From Armatimonadota bacterium (GTDB lineage Bacteria > Armatimonadota > UBA10988 > DTZQ01), in NCBI GenBank assembly GCA_012961305.1, contig DTZQ01000449.1, positions 1-10,890 of the forward strand: a stretch of 10,890 nt of DNA, written 5' to 3'. Both the position numbers and the translations under genes were made by a program. The notes below the pieces were generated by a model, which worked only from the letters and a program-made list of their open reading frames with translations, was not told the origin of the DNA and ran no database searches. Below are positions 1 through 6,628 of the stretch, in pieces (positions within the stretch are counted from its first letter, which is position 1; the number at the start of each line of letters is the position of its first letter).

Positions 1-29
1 CAACAAACGACCAGTTTTTACGTTGTGAA

Positions 30-42
30 GGCGATTTTCGCC
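30..42. other. Short perfect hairpin upstream of the operon promoter
   Basis: GGCGA TTT TCGCC forms a 5-bp perfect stem with a 3-base loop, ending 10 bases before the -35 box. No T-run follows it, so it does not look like an intrinsic terminator of an upstream gene. It could be a small operator dyad or chance. No gene is visible in bases 1-106. Confidence 0.25.
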
Positions 43-52
43 AATGTCCAGC

Positions 53-82
53 TTGACAATTTCAGGGAAAATAGGTTATGAT
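53..82 (+). promoter_or_regulatory. Sigma-70-type promoter for the dehydratase operon
   Basis: The -35 box TTGACA (53-58) matches consensus exactly. After 18 bp comes TATGAT (77-82), 5 of 6 to the -10 consensus. Transcription would begin near base 89, giving a leader of about 27 bases that carries the Shine-Dalgarno sequence GGAGGTGA (103-110) of the first gene. The five genes downstream are close-packed and on the same strand, so this is probably their main promoter. Confidence 0.7.
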
Positions 83-115
83 TTGTAAAGGGAGAGTAGG
101 AGGGAGGTGAAACCT

Positions 116-355
116 ATGCCCCTTTACGAATACAAATGTCAGGATTGTGGCTGCGTCAGCGAGTTCCTGCAAGGAGTCGTCCAGGACGAAGAAACCCCAG
201 TTTGTCGGAATTGTGGGAGCACCAATTTGGTGCGTCTGTTTTCCACTTTTGCCGTGGGAAGTGGAGCAAGTGACAATTCACCGGAGGGGAGTTGCTGCGG
301 CTTGACGGCTCCTTGCGAAAGCCCCAAACGCTGCTGTGAGAAATGGGAGACCTAA
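116..355 (+). CDS. FmdB-family zinc ribbon protein
   Basis: This is a 79-residue small protein of the FmdB/CxxC regulatory family. It opens with the family's typical MPLYEYKC and has a four-cysteine zinc ribbon formed by C8-x2-C11 and C30-x2-C33. After residue 50 comes a second cysteine-rich segment (C60, C61, C67, C73, C74) that could bind another metal or cluster. FmdB-like proteins are named from formamidase/amidase operons, where a regulatory role is assumed; the molecular function is poorly known. The ATG at 116 was chosen because GGAGGTGA ends 5 bases before it; a GTG at 107 in the same frame lies inside that ribosome-binding site. It is the first gene of the operon, and the next gene starts one base after its stop, suggesting translational coupling. 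The family call is firm; its role with the dehydratase is inference. Confidence 0.85.
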   Translation: MPLYEYKCQDCGCVSEFLQGVVQDEETPVCRNCGSTNLVRLFSTFAVGSGASDNSPEGSCCGLTAPCESPKRCCEKWET

Positions 356-356
356 T

Positions 357-824
357 ATGCCCGCTAAGGTTGAAGAAGAGAAGTGCGCCGGCTGTGGTAC
401 CTGTGCGGAGGTTTGCCCCTCGGGAGCGATTACGGTTAACCGTGTGGCCCAGGTTAACCCTAATTTGTGCACGGACTGTGGCACCTGCGCAGAGGAGTGC
501 CCCAACCAGGCTATTACCCTGGTTTTAGAGCCGGAACTGGTGGAGGTGGTAAGCCCTTCCGAAAGGCCCATTGATTCCCCTGCCGAGGTAGAAGTGCCAT
601 CTGCCCCTCTCTCCCAACTGCCTCCGTTGCCCTCAGAACCAGTACCACCGACCACCTCACTGCTGGAAAGGTTGGCCCATATAGGTTGGGCTGTCGGGCC
701 CTTGCTTCTGGACCTGCTAAAGCACCGGGTTAGGGAGACGGAGGAGAAACCTTTCCAATCGGGTAGTAGGCGAGGTCAGAGACGTGGTCCTCGTCACCGG
801 TATCGCGGAGGACGGGGCCCGTGA
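357..824 (+). CDS. 2x[4Fe-4S] ferredoxin with proline-rich linker and basic RG-rich tail
   Basis: The N-terminal ~55 residues of this 155-residue protein are a bacterial dicluster ferredoxin: two CxxCxxCxxxCP motifs (C10, C13, C16, C20 and C38, C41, C44, C48) should bind two low-potential [4Fe-4S] clusters. About 100 further residues are unusual: an acidic and proline-rich linker (about 56-100), a hydrophobic or amphipathic stretch (about 101-123), and a tail from about 136 to 155 rich in Arg and Gly. Ordinary clostridial ferredoxins stop near 55-60 residues. The ATG at 357 follows GGGAG (345-349) by 7 bases; an in-frame GTG at 336 lies deep in the preceding gene and is unlikely. Dehydratase activases take electrons from ferredoxin or flavodoxin, so this protein is a plausible dedicated donor. 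The tail may dock on a partner or a nucleic acid; its function is unknown. Confidence 0.85.
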   Translation: MPAKVEEEKCAGCGTCAEVCPSGAITVNRVAQVNPNLCTDCGTCAEECPNQAITLVLEPELVEVVSPSERPIDSPAEVEVPSAPLSQLPPLPSEPVPPTTSLLERLAHIGWAVGPLLLDLLKHRVRETEEKPFQSGSRRGQRRGPRHRYRGGRGP

Positions 825-855
825 GGGATAAATCGCTTTTACCAGTAAGGAGTAT

Positions 856-2025
856 ATGCCCGGGGAATTGAAGGCTACACCAAAAAAGGAAAAAGCAACC
901 TCAGCTCTGCCCAAAGTGGGCTGGTTCTGTACCTACGTCCCAGAGGAGATTTTGCAGGCGGCGGGCCTGCAACCGGTACGGCTGTGGGGCTCCACTCGGC
1001 CTATCGCTCTGGCAGATGGGTGCCTACATGCTAACCTGTGCCCCTACATGCGCAGTTGCTCGGACGCGGCCTTGCGGGAAGAGTACGCGGATTTGAGCGG
1101 GGTGGTGTTCGTAAACTCCTGTGACGCCATGCGGCGGCTTTACGATGCCTGGCGGCACTACACCTCTACCCCTTTTGTGTACCTCTTAGACCTGCCCCGG
1201 AACAGCACCAAGGCTGCCGTCAGTTTCTTTAAGCATGAACTGGCCCGGTTCCAAAGGGCGGTGGAGGAGTTCTACGGAGTTGCCCTTACCCCGGCTCGCC
1301 TGCAGGAGGCCATTGTCCAGGCCAATGAAAAGCGACGGCTGTTGGCCCAGTTGGATGCCCGACGGCGGCAACATCCCGTCTGGTTGCGCGGTGCGGAATG
1401 GTTCTCCCTGCTGCGGGAAAGCATGAACGATTGGCCGGCGGCCCGCCGCCGTCTGCGGGAGTTGCTGGCAACCCCTCCCTCAACCTCCACCTCCCGGCCG
1501 CGCCTCCTCATTGTGGGGGCAGTGCTGGAGAGTCCAGAAGTGCTCACCTTGGCCGAGGAAGCAGGGGCAGACGTGGTAGCGGAGGACCTATGCTTCGGTC
1601 GGCGGTACTTCGAGTCGCTGGTGGAACCTGACGCAGAGGCCCTGGAAGCGTTGGCGCGGCGGTATCTGACCAAACGACCTTGTGCACGCATGGCCAACAC
1701 CGCCCGGCGGGCAGAAGAGTTGCTGCGCTTGGTGGAAACCTGCCGAGCAGACGGGGTTATCTACTACCAAATCAAGTTCTGTGACACCCACCAGTGGGAC
1801 TATCCTCTCATTCGTCGGGCCTTGGCGGCGCAGCGAATTCCGGTGCTTTTCCTGGAGAGCGATTACACCCCGGGCGCGGCAGGGCAAATGAGGACTCGCG
1901 TACAGGCCCTGGTAGAGATGCTACGGGAGCAGGTATGTTTGCCTCTGGCAAGCAAATGTGGTACAATGGGGGACGTCATTCATGCAGGTCAACTGGAGCA
2001 AACTAAGGGAACAAATAGGACTTAA
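856..2025 (+). CDS. 2-hydroxyacyl-CoA dehydratase-type subunit (HgdB/BcrC superfamily), first of pair
   Basis: This 389-residue protein belongs to the HGD-D superfamily, whose members hold a [4Fe-4S] cluster and eliminate water from 2-hydroxyacyl-CoA or reduce aromatic CoA thioesters by ketyl-radical chemistry. Family landmarks are GWFCTYVPEE..AAGLQPVRL (22-43), LCPYMRSC (61-68), FVNSCDAMRRLYD (85-97), DLPRN (112-116), IKFCDTHQWDYP (306-317) and GQMRTRVQA (343-351). Likely cluster ligands are C62 or C68, C89 and C309. The length suits the family. The start ATG at 856 has AAGGAG (847-852) only 3 bases upstream, tight but workable. It lies 31 bases after the ferredoxin gene, and its last 44 bases overlap the next gene if that gene starts at 1982. 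No neighbouring enzyme reveals the substrate. Alternatives are a benzoyl-CoA-reductase-like enzyme or a double-cubane-cluster protein; the presence of two different subunits favours a dehydratase. Confidence 0.85.
   Translation: MPGELKATPKKEKATSALPKVGWFCTYVPEEILQAAGLQPVRLWGSTRPIALADGCLHANLCPYMRSCSDAALREEYADLSGVVFVNSCDAMRRLYDAWRHYTSTPFVYLLDLPRNSTKAAVSFFKHELARFQRAVEEFYGVALTPARLQEAIVQANEKRRLLAQLDARRRQHPVWLRGAEWFSLLRESMNDWPAARRRLRELLATPPSTSTSRPRLLIVGAVLESPEVLTLAEEAGADVVAEDLCFGRRYFESLVEPDAEALEALARRYLTKRPCARMANTARRAEELLRLVETCRADGVIYYQIKFCDTHQWDYPLIRRALAAQRIPVLFLESDYTPGAAGQMRTRVQALVEMLREQVCLPLASKCGTMGDVIHAGQLEQTKGTNRT
1939..1967 (+). promoter_or_regulatory. Candidate internal promoter for the second dehydratase subunit and activase
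   Basis: Inside the 3' end of the preceding gene, TTGCCT (1939-1944), a 17-bp spacer and TACAAT (1962-1967) form a good promoter. TG sits one base before the hexamer, making an extended -10. It resembles the two TTGCCA promoters near the right edge. Transcription would begin near 1974, only about 8 bases before the ATG at 1982 but about 53 bases before the GTG at 2027. Confidence 0.5.
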
Positions 2026-3232
2026 GGTGCAGGTCTGGCAGCGTTACCGGCAGGCGCGGCGAAAGCGCTCCGCGCAGCCGTTGGATTTGCGGGCCGACCG
2101 CTTGCGGGTGGAACTGGCTACGAAGTTGGCCTGGCAGGCCCTCCGGCGCCGCCGGCCCCTCATCTGGACGAATGTGTGGGCCCCTACGGAGTTGCTTTAC
2201 GCCCTGGACTGCGTACCGGCCTCTCTGGAGGTGTATGCAGCCATGCTGGCCAGCATCGAAATGACTCCTTGCCTCTGTGAAGTAGCGGAACGGGAGGGCT
2301 ATGGCCGCGATTCCTGTTCCCTTCTGCGCTCCGCCCTCGGGGCAGTGTTAGCGGGCCTTTTTCCCCCTCCCCAGGCCGTTGTGTGCACCTCTCACCTCTG
2401 TGACACGGGCACCAAAGCCCTGTACGCGGCCAGTGTGCTGGCGGAGGCCCCATTTTTCCTGCTGGAGGTGCCCCATCAGCAAAGTGCCGAAGCCGAGGGC
2501 TTCCTGGCAGAGCAATTGCGGGAGTTGGCTGCTTCGCTGGCGGCCCTTCTTGACCGGCCTTTTCGGGAAGAGCGGCTGCGGGAGGCCCTGCACCTCTCCA
2601 ATCAGGCTCGCGCTTGGCTACAGAAAGCCAACGAACTGCGACGGGCCATCCCCGCGCCGATGTTGGGCCGCAGCAGTTTGGACTATTTCTACCTGATGAC
2701 CATGGCCTTCGGCCATCCGGAAACGGTGACCGTTTACCGCACCCTATACGAGGAACTGGAAGGGCGAGTGCGAAAGGGTTTCAGCCCCCTCGGAAAGGAA
2801 CGGGCCCGCATACTTTGGCTGCATCAAGTACGGCCCTATTTCCCCAACAACCTCCTGCACCACTTGGAGCAGGAATTGCGGGTGGTCGTTGCTTTCGACG
2901 AAATGGGTTACGTGTTCTGGGAGGAACTGGACCCTACTGACCCCTTCCGCAGCCTGGCACGGAAGTTAATGGCTAATCATTGCTTGGGGCCGATAGAGCG
3001 GCGCGTGGAAGCGGTTTTGCGGATGTGTCGGGAGTATCGAGTGGACGGGGCAGTTCACTTTTCCCAGTGGGGCTGTCGCCATTCCACGGGCGGCATCCGG
3101 TTCCTCAAGGAGGCCCTGCAGAAGGAGGGTCTGCCCCTCCTGAGTTTGGACGGAGATGCCGCTGATGCGTCCCAGTTTTCCGAGGGGCAAATCAGAACGC
3201 GCTTAGAGGCCTTTGTGGAGGTGTTGCTGTGA
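1982..3232 (+). CDS. 2-hydroxyacyl-CoA dehydratase-type subunit, second of pair
   Basis: This 416-residue protein is a second HGD-D superfamily member, clearly different in sequence from the preceding one, so the two probably form a heterodimer as in HgdAB, HadBC or FldBC. Landmarks are RDSCSLLRSALG (109-120), TSHLCDTGTKALY (136-148), QWGCRHSTGG (362-371), LSLDGDAAD (387-395) and GQIRTRLEAFVE (402-413). Likely [4Fe-4S] ligands are C112, C140 (or C135) and C365. The start is uncertain. ATG 1982 overlaps the previous gene by 44 bases and has only a G-rich run (1968-1972) upstream. GTG 2027 begins two bases after the previous stop, with AGGA (2017-2020) at good spacing, and would give 401 residues. 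GTG 1958 lacks a ribosome-binding site. The conserved domain begins near residue 45, so homology does not settle the start. Its stop overlaps the activase start. Confidence 0.83.
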   Translation: MQVNWSKLREQIGLKVQVWQRYRQARRKRSAQPLDLRADRLRVELATKLAWQALRRRRPLIWTNVWAPTELLYALDCVPASLEVYAAMLASIEMTPCLCEVAEREGYGRDSCSLLRSALGAVLAGLFPPPQAVVCTSHLCDTGTKALYAASVLAEAPFFLLEVPHQQSAEAEGFLAEQLRELAASLAALLDRPFREERLREALHLSNQARAWLQKANELRRAIPAPMLGRSSLDYFYLMTMAFGHPETVTVYRTLYEELEGRVRKGFSPLGKERARILWLHQVRPYFPNNLLHHLEQELRVVVAFDEMGYVFWEELDPTDPFRSLARKLMANHCLGPIERRVEAVLRMCREYRVDGAVHFSQWGCRHSTGGIRFLKEALQKEGLPLLSLDGDAADASQFSEGQIRTRLEAFVEVLL

Positions 3233-4005
3233 TTACTGCGGGAGTAGATGTGGGGGCTTTGTCCACCGAGGTAGTGATTATGGGAGATGGAGGGCGTTTG
3301 CTCGCCAGTAGCATCCTGCCCACCGGCGCGAACAGCGAAAGGGCTGCCGAGCGGGCCATGCGGGAGGCCCTGACTCAGGCAGGATTGCGCTTGGAAAACC
3401 TCGACCGCATCGTGGCCACTGGCTACGGGCGAGTTAGGGTTCCCTTCGCCCACCAGCAGGTAACCGAAATCACCTGCCATGCCCGCGGGGCGGTGTACTT
3501 TTTTCCCCGCACCCGTACGGTCATTGACGTTGGGGGACAGGACAGCAAGGTCATCCGCGTCTCCCCCCGAGGGAAACCGGTGGACTTCGCGATGAACGAT
3601 AAATGTGCCGCGGGCACGGGTCGGTTCCTGGAGGTGATGGCCCGGGCCCTCGAAGTAGACCTGGAATCGCTGGGGGAACTGTCCGCCCAGTCACGGAACG
3701 AAATAACCATCAGCAGTATGTGCACGGTGTTTGCCGAATCGGAGGTGGTTTCCCTCATCGCCCAGGGCACGCCCAAAGAGGACATCATTCGCGGCCTGCA
3801 CAATTCCATTGCCGACCGCATTCTGACCCTGGCCCATCGGGTGGGAGTGGAGCGGGAAGTGAGCATGTCCGGCGGGGTGGCGAAAAACAGGGGAGTAGTA
3901 CGAGCCATTAGCGAGAAGTTGGGCCTGCCGTTGAACGTGCCCCGGGAGCCCCAGATTGTGGGGGCCTTAGGTGCAGCCCTTCTGGCCCTGGAAGCGGAGG
4001 ATTAG
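3229..4005 (+). CDS. 2-hydroxyacyl-CoA dehydratase activase (BadF/BadG/BcrA/BcrD ATPase family)
   Basis: This 258-residue protein matches the HgdC/FldI/HadI activators in length and motifs. They are homodimeric ATPases of the acetate-kinase/actin fold with one [4Fe-4S] cluster shared between subunits; they inject a single high-energy electron into the dehydratase at the cost of ATP. Visible are the phosphate-binding GVDVGALST (5-13), VIDVGGQDSK (98-107), the cluster cysteine in KCAAGTGRFLE (C126), the second in SMCTVFAESE (C165), and the nucleotide-binding MSGGVAKNRG (213-222) followed by GALGAALLA (245-253). C126 and C165 sit almost exactly where the two cluster ligands lie in HgdC. It begins with GTG at 3229, overlapping the previous stop by 4 bases, with GGAGGTG (3217-3223) 5 bases upstream. 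Only one activase is present, whereas class I benzoyl-CoA reductases have two ATPase subunits, supporting dehydratase-type chemistry. Confidence 0.92.
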   Translation: MITAGVDVGALSTEVVIMGDGGRLLASSILPTGANSERAAERAMREALTQAGLRLENLDRIVATGYGRVRVPFAHQQVTEITCHARGAVYFFPRTRTVIDVGGQDSKVIRVSPRGKPVDFAMNDKCAAGTGRFLEVMARALEVDLESLGELSAQSRNEITISSMCTVFAESEVVSLIAQGTPKEDIIRGLHNSIADRILTLAHRVGVEREVSMSGGVAKNRGVVRAISEKLGLPLNVPREPQIVGALGAALLALEAED

Positions 4006-4025
4006 GTGCCACCACCGACCATCCC

Positions 4026-4053
4026 GATACTGGATACTCGATACTTGATACTG
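4026..4053 (+). repeat. Four tandem 7-bp repeats (GATACTN)
   Basis: Four uninterrupted heptamers, GATACTG, GATACTC, GATACTT and GATACTG, lie 20 bases after the activase stop. Only the seventh base varies. The array is non-coding and recalls the heptanucleotide STRR arrays described in cyanobacteria, although the unit differs. No terminator was recognised between 4006 and 4073. Confidence 0.9.
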
Positions 4054-4073
4054 GTACCCAGCATCCAGGAACC

Positions 4074-4435
4074 ATGTGCGAAGCGAATTTGACTCCACCG
4101 CCAGAACTCGCCCTGGAGGAGTGGCGGACGCGATTGGAGGAGGTCGCGGCGCGGGATTTGCCCCAAGCGCGGCGGGCGGTCCTGCTGCGCCTGGTCTGGC
4201 GGGAGGCTTATTTGACCCGGAGGACCTCATCCTGTACAAACTCTACTACTTCAGCCTGAGCGAGCAGCCCAAGCACACCCGCGACATCGCCAGCATCCTG
4301 CTGGCGGAGGGGGAAAACCTCGACTACGAGTACATCCAACACGGGGCCCATCGCCAGGGCCTCGACGGCCTGTGGCGGAAAGTACGCTGTGAGGTCAGGA
4401 GCCGGAACCCTGCTCTGAGCACGCATTGGGAATGA
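4074..4435 (+). pseudogene. Frameshifted or fused remnant, C-terminal part nucleotidyltransferase-like
   Basis: Two overlapping frames each carry a plausible protein fragment. In the first (from ATG 4074), about 48 residues rich in Glu, Arg and Leu (PPPELALEEWRTRLEEV, then RAVLLRLVWREAYLTR) look like a real helical N-terminus, then degenerate and stop at 4259. In the other frame, from about 4200, comes FDPEDLILYKLYYFSLSEQ, PKHTRDIASILLAEG and LDYEYIQHGAHRQGLDGLW. This resembles the C-terminal part of minimal or AbiEii-like nucleotidyltransferases, in which a lysine-bearing EDLILxKL segment precedes an RDI helix. A Trp usual in the YLxxWA motif is Gly here. No catalytic nucleotidyltransferase domain remains. 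The simplest reading is an internal deletion joining two former genes, or one gene broken by a frameshift. A functional small protein from either frame is possible but unlikely. Confidence 0.5.
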
Positions 4436-4460
4436 CTCTGCAATGCTACTGATATGCCCT

Positions 4461-6593
4461 CTACATGCCGAAAAATTCCTCCACTGACAGGGGAAGTTCA
4501 CCGCGTTGGACGCACTGGATTTGCTCCTGTACGGCGGCCTGCAGTTCCTGCAACCGGTCGCGCAAGGTAGTAAGTTCCCGCAGGGCCTGGGGATGTAGGT
4601 AGGCAGGTTTGGCTGCCTCAAACTCGGCCATCATGGGCTCATACTCCTGCTGTACGGCTTCCAACCGCTGCTTGGCCGCAGTCAGGGGGGCCAAGGCCCG
4701 AGCCGGGGAGAGCGCGGCTGCCTCCGTTGCCTGACGGTAGGTGGTCAGCACCTCCAACAGTTGCTCAAAAACGTGTACCACTGCCTCAATGCGGCGGGCC
4801 TCTACCGCGTACTGGCGCAGCCTTTCTTGGTCGTGGGCCGGATTCTCGGCCAGGGCGGTGAACAACATTCGGGCCCGCAGGGCCTGTCGAGAGCAGGTTT
4901 GTAACTTCTGCTGGGCTTCTTCCGCGTTGGCTTGTAGGGACTGCAGCACTTCGCCAGGGTAGTGGCGGGGATAGGGCAAGTTGGGGCGAGGGTAGGTGTA
5001 GGCATAAGGGAACAGTTTCCGCACGAAACCCTGCAGTTCGCCCGGCGCGGCCAACTCGTCCAGGGCTAAGAAGGCAGCCTGGGCTTCTTCTGGGGAAAGG
5101 GGAGCCAGAGCACGAGCATATTTGCGGTGGAAGGCCGCTATTCCCCCTGTGGCCTCCGGTGTGTTCCAACTCCACTCGCTCAGGGCACACAAATTGCGGT
5201 GAAAGGCCGGATCGTCGCTGCCGTAGGACTCGGTTCCGGTTGCTCCCTGCGCCTGAGCCAGACCTTCCATCAGGAAAATGTTCTCCACGTAACTCTGGTA
5301 GGGCCACCAGAAGAAGTAGCCATGCATGGGGGTAACCCAGTTTTCCAGGCCCAACTCCGGGCGAATGGTCTTGGGTGGCTGGAGCCCGTAGTGCCACCAC
5401 TGCAAGACCACCTTGTCCGCTACCCCCGCCTCCCGCATCCGTTCCACCAGCGATTGGTTGAGCAAATCCATGTGCCGGGTCAACTGGTCGTTCCAAGTGC
5501 TGATTTTCCGTATGCCCTTGGCCGCCAGGTGGGAGCAAATTTTCAACAGGTGGGCTACCACGTGCTCCTCCGGCGACTTCTGCCGACACTGGGGACACTG
5601 ACACCAGGGCGAAACTCGCCGCCGCGGGTCTCGCGGGTCGGCGCCGTAAATGGGATAAACTTCGTCCATGCCAAGGTGGAAGAAATCCACGCCTTGGGGG
5701 GTCAGGTAGCGGTCAATCAACTGGTCGTAAAGGGCGAAAAGGAGTTCGTAGGTGCGCGGATTGCTGAGGCAGAAGCCGTAGCCGGTGGGCTGGCCCTGCT
5801 TGTCCACCGCGGAGACCTCCGGGTACAGGCGGGGGATTAGAGTGTTGTGGCCGAGGCTGTTGAAATGCGGGCGGACGATGAGGTTTTTTCGGTGCCCGTA
5901 GGCCACGACTTCGCCAAAGAAATCCTCCTCGAACAGGCGGGGCAGGTAAGTTATTTCGACCTCTCGCCCCTGGGCCGGAGAATAGTAGCGGATGGTTTTG
6001 GGCGTTTGCAGTTCGGGATAGCCCACGAAAGGCACGGTGAGGAACTCTGTCACCTGCCCGTTGTACTGCACACACCAGCAGCCGTACACTCCCACCCCCA
6101 GCAGGTTGAACTTGAGCGTCGTCAGGCGGTCAATCAAATCCTGCCAGTCGGCCAGGCTCATTAAATCCATGCCCCATTTGCTTTCCAGGTAAATGCCCCG
6201 ATAACGCAAGGCCGGCCAATCGCGGATTTCGCCCCGGGGCAGGACAATTTGGCCGTCTTCCCGGTGCAGCCATTGTTTGAGCGTCTGCACGCCATAGAAC
6301 ACGCCCGCCGCTTCGCCCGCAATTTCGATGGTCTCGCCTCGCGTGTCCAAGTGGTACTGCTCCGGGCGGTCTGTGGGTTCCAGATGCAGGACCAGGTCGC
6401 CCGGCTGGGGTTCGCCCCGGACCAGGGGTGGGCGGAAGCCAGCCAGTTTTTCCACCTGGCGGGCCCATTCCTGGGCGGCCTCCTCCAGCAGGGGGGCCTC
6501 AGCAGTCAGCACTACCCGACTGGCAGGGGAAACCCGGTACACCCCCTCGGCCAGGGTAACTTCCTGCGGTTGGGGAAATAGTTCGTAGGCCAT
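4461..6593 (-). CDS. Family 20-type beta-N-acetylhexosaminidase, cytoplasmic
   Basis: This 710-residue protein has the layout of family 20 glycoside hydrolases, which release terminal GlcNAc or GalNAc by substrate-assisted catalysis. Residues 1-120 resemble the N-terminal alpha/beta domain (LFPQPQEVTL near the start, GVFYGVQTLKQWL at 97-109). The TIM barrel starts near 126 (WPALRYRGIYLESKWGMD), and FFHLGMDEVYP (304-314) carries the expected Asp-Glu pair D310-E311, with E311 the likely acid/base. Trp/Tyr-rich segments near 399-403 and 427-434 could line the sugar pocket. A CxCxxC motif (C331, C333, C336) just after the catalytic loop could bind zinc. Residues about 540-695 are predicted helical or coiled-coil. 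No signal peptide is visible, so it should act inside the cell. ATG 6593 is preceded by AGGAG (6605-6609). It lies 35 bases downstream of the UPF0173 gene, probably in the same transcript. Confidence 0.75.
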   Translation of the reverse strand: MAYELFPQPQEVTLAEGVYRVSPASRVVLTAEAPLLEEAAQEWARQVEKLAGFRPPLVRGEPQPGDLVLHLEPTDRPEQYHLDTRGETIEIAGEAAGVFYGVQTLKQWLHREDGQIVLPRGEIRDWPALRYRGIYLESKWGMDLMSLADWQDLIDRLTTLKFNLLGVGVYGCWCVQYNGQVTEFLTVPFVGYPELQTPKTIRYYSPAQGREVEITYLPRLFEEDFFGEVVAYGHRKNLIVRPHFNSLGHNTLIPRLYPEVSAVDKQGQPTGYGFCLSNPRTYELLFALYDQLIDRYLTPQGVDFFHLGMDEVYPIYGADPRDPRRRVSPWCQCPQCRQKSPEEHVVAHLLKICSHLAAKGIRKISTWNDQLTRHMDLLNQSLVERMREAGVADKVVLQWWHYGLQPPKTIRPELGLENWVTPMHGYFFWWPYQSYVENIFLMEGLAQAQGATGTESYGSDDPAFHRNLCALSEWSWNTPEATGGIAAFHRKYARALAPLSPEEAQAAFLALDELAAPGELQGFVRKLFPYAYTYPRPNLPYPRHYPGEVLQSLQANAEEAQQKLQTCSRQALRARMLFTALAENPAHDQERLRQYAVEARRIEAVVHVFEQLLEVLTTYRQATEAAALSPARALAPLTAAKQRLEAVQQEYEPMMAEFEAAKPAYLHPQALRELTTLRDRLQELQAAVQEQIQCVQRGELPLSVEEFFGM

Positions 6594-6628
6594 GGCTTTT
6601 TAGGCTCCTTTTCCCTTCCATTTTTGCC

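Noticed and set aside
3967..4239. A 90-codon minus-strand open frame across the repeat region
   Set aside because: It is Pro/Ala/Gly-rich, spans the heptamer repeats and the end of the activase gene antisense, and has no ribosome-binding site or recognisable domain.
4436..4460. Intrinsic terminator between the converging units
   Set aside because: I found no G+C-rich hairpin followed by a T-run here or in 4006-4073, so no terminator is called although one might be expected.
5127..5840. A 237-codon open frame on the plus strand
   Set aside because: It lies wholly inside the hexosaminidase gene on the opposite strand, has no ribosome-binding site and no recognisable motif. It is a by-product of G+C-rich coding sequence.
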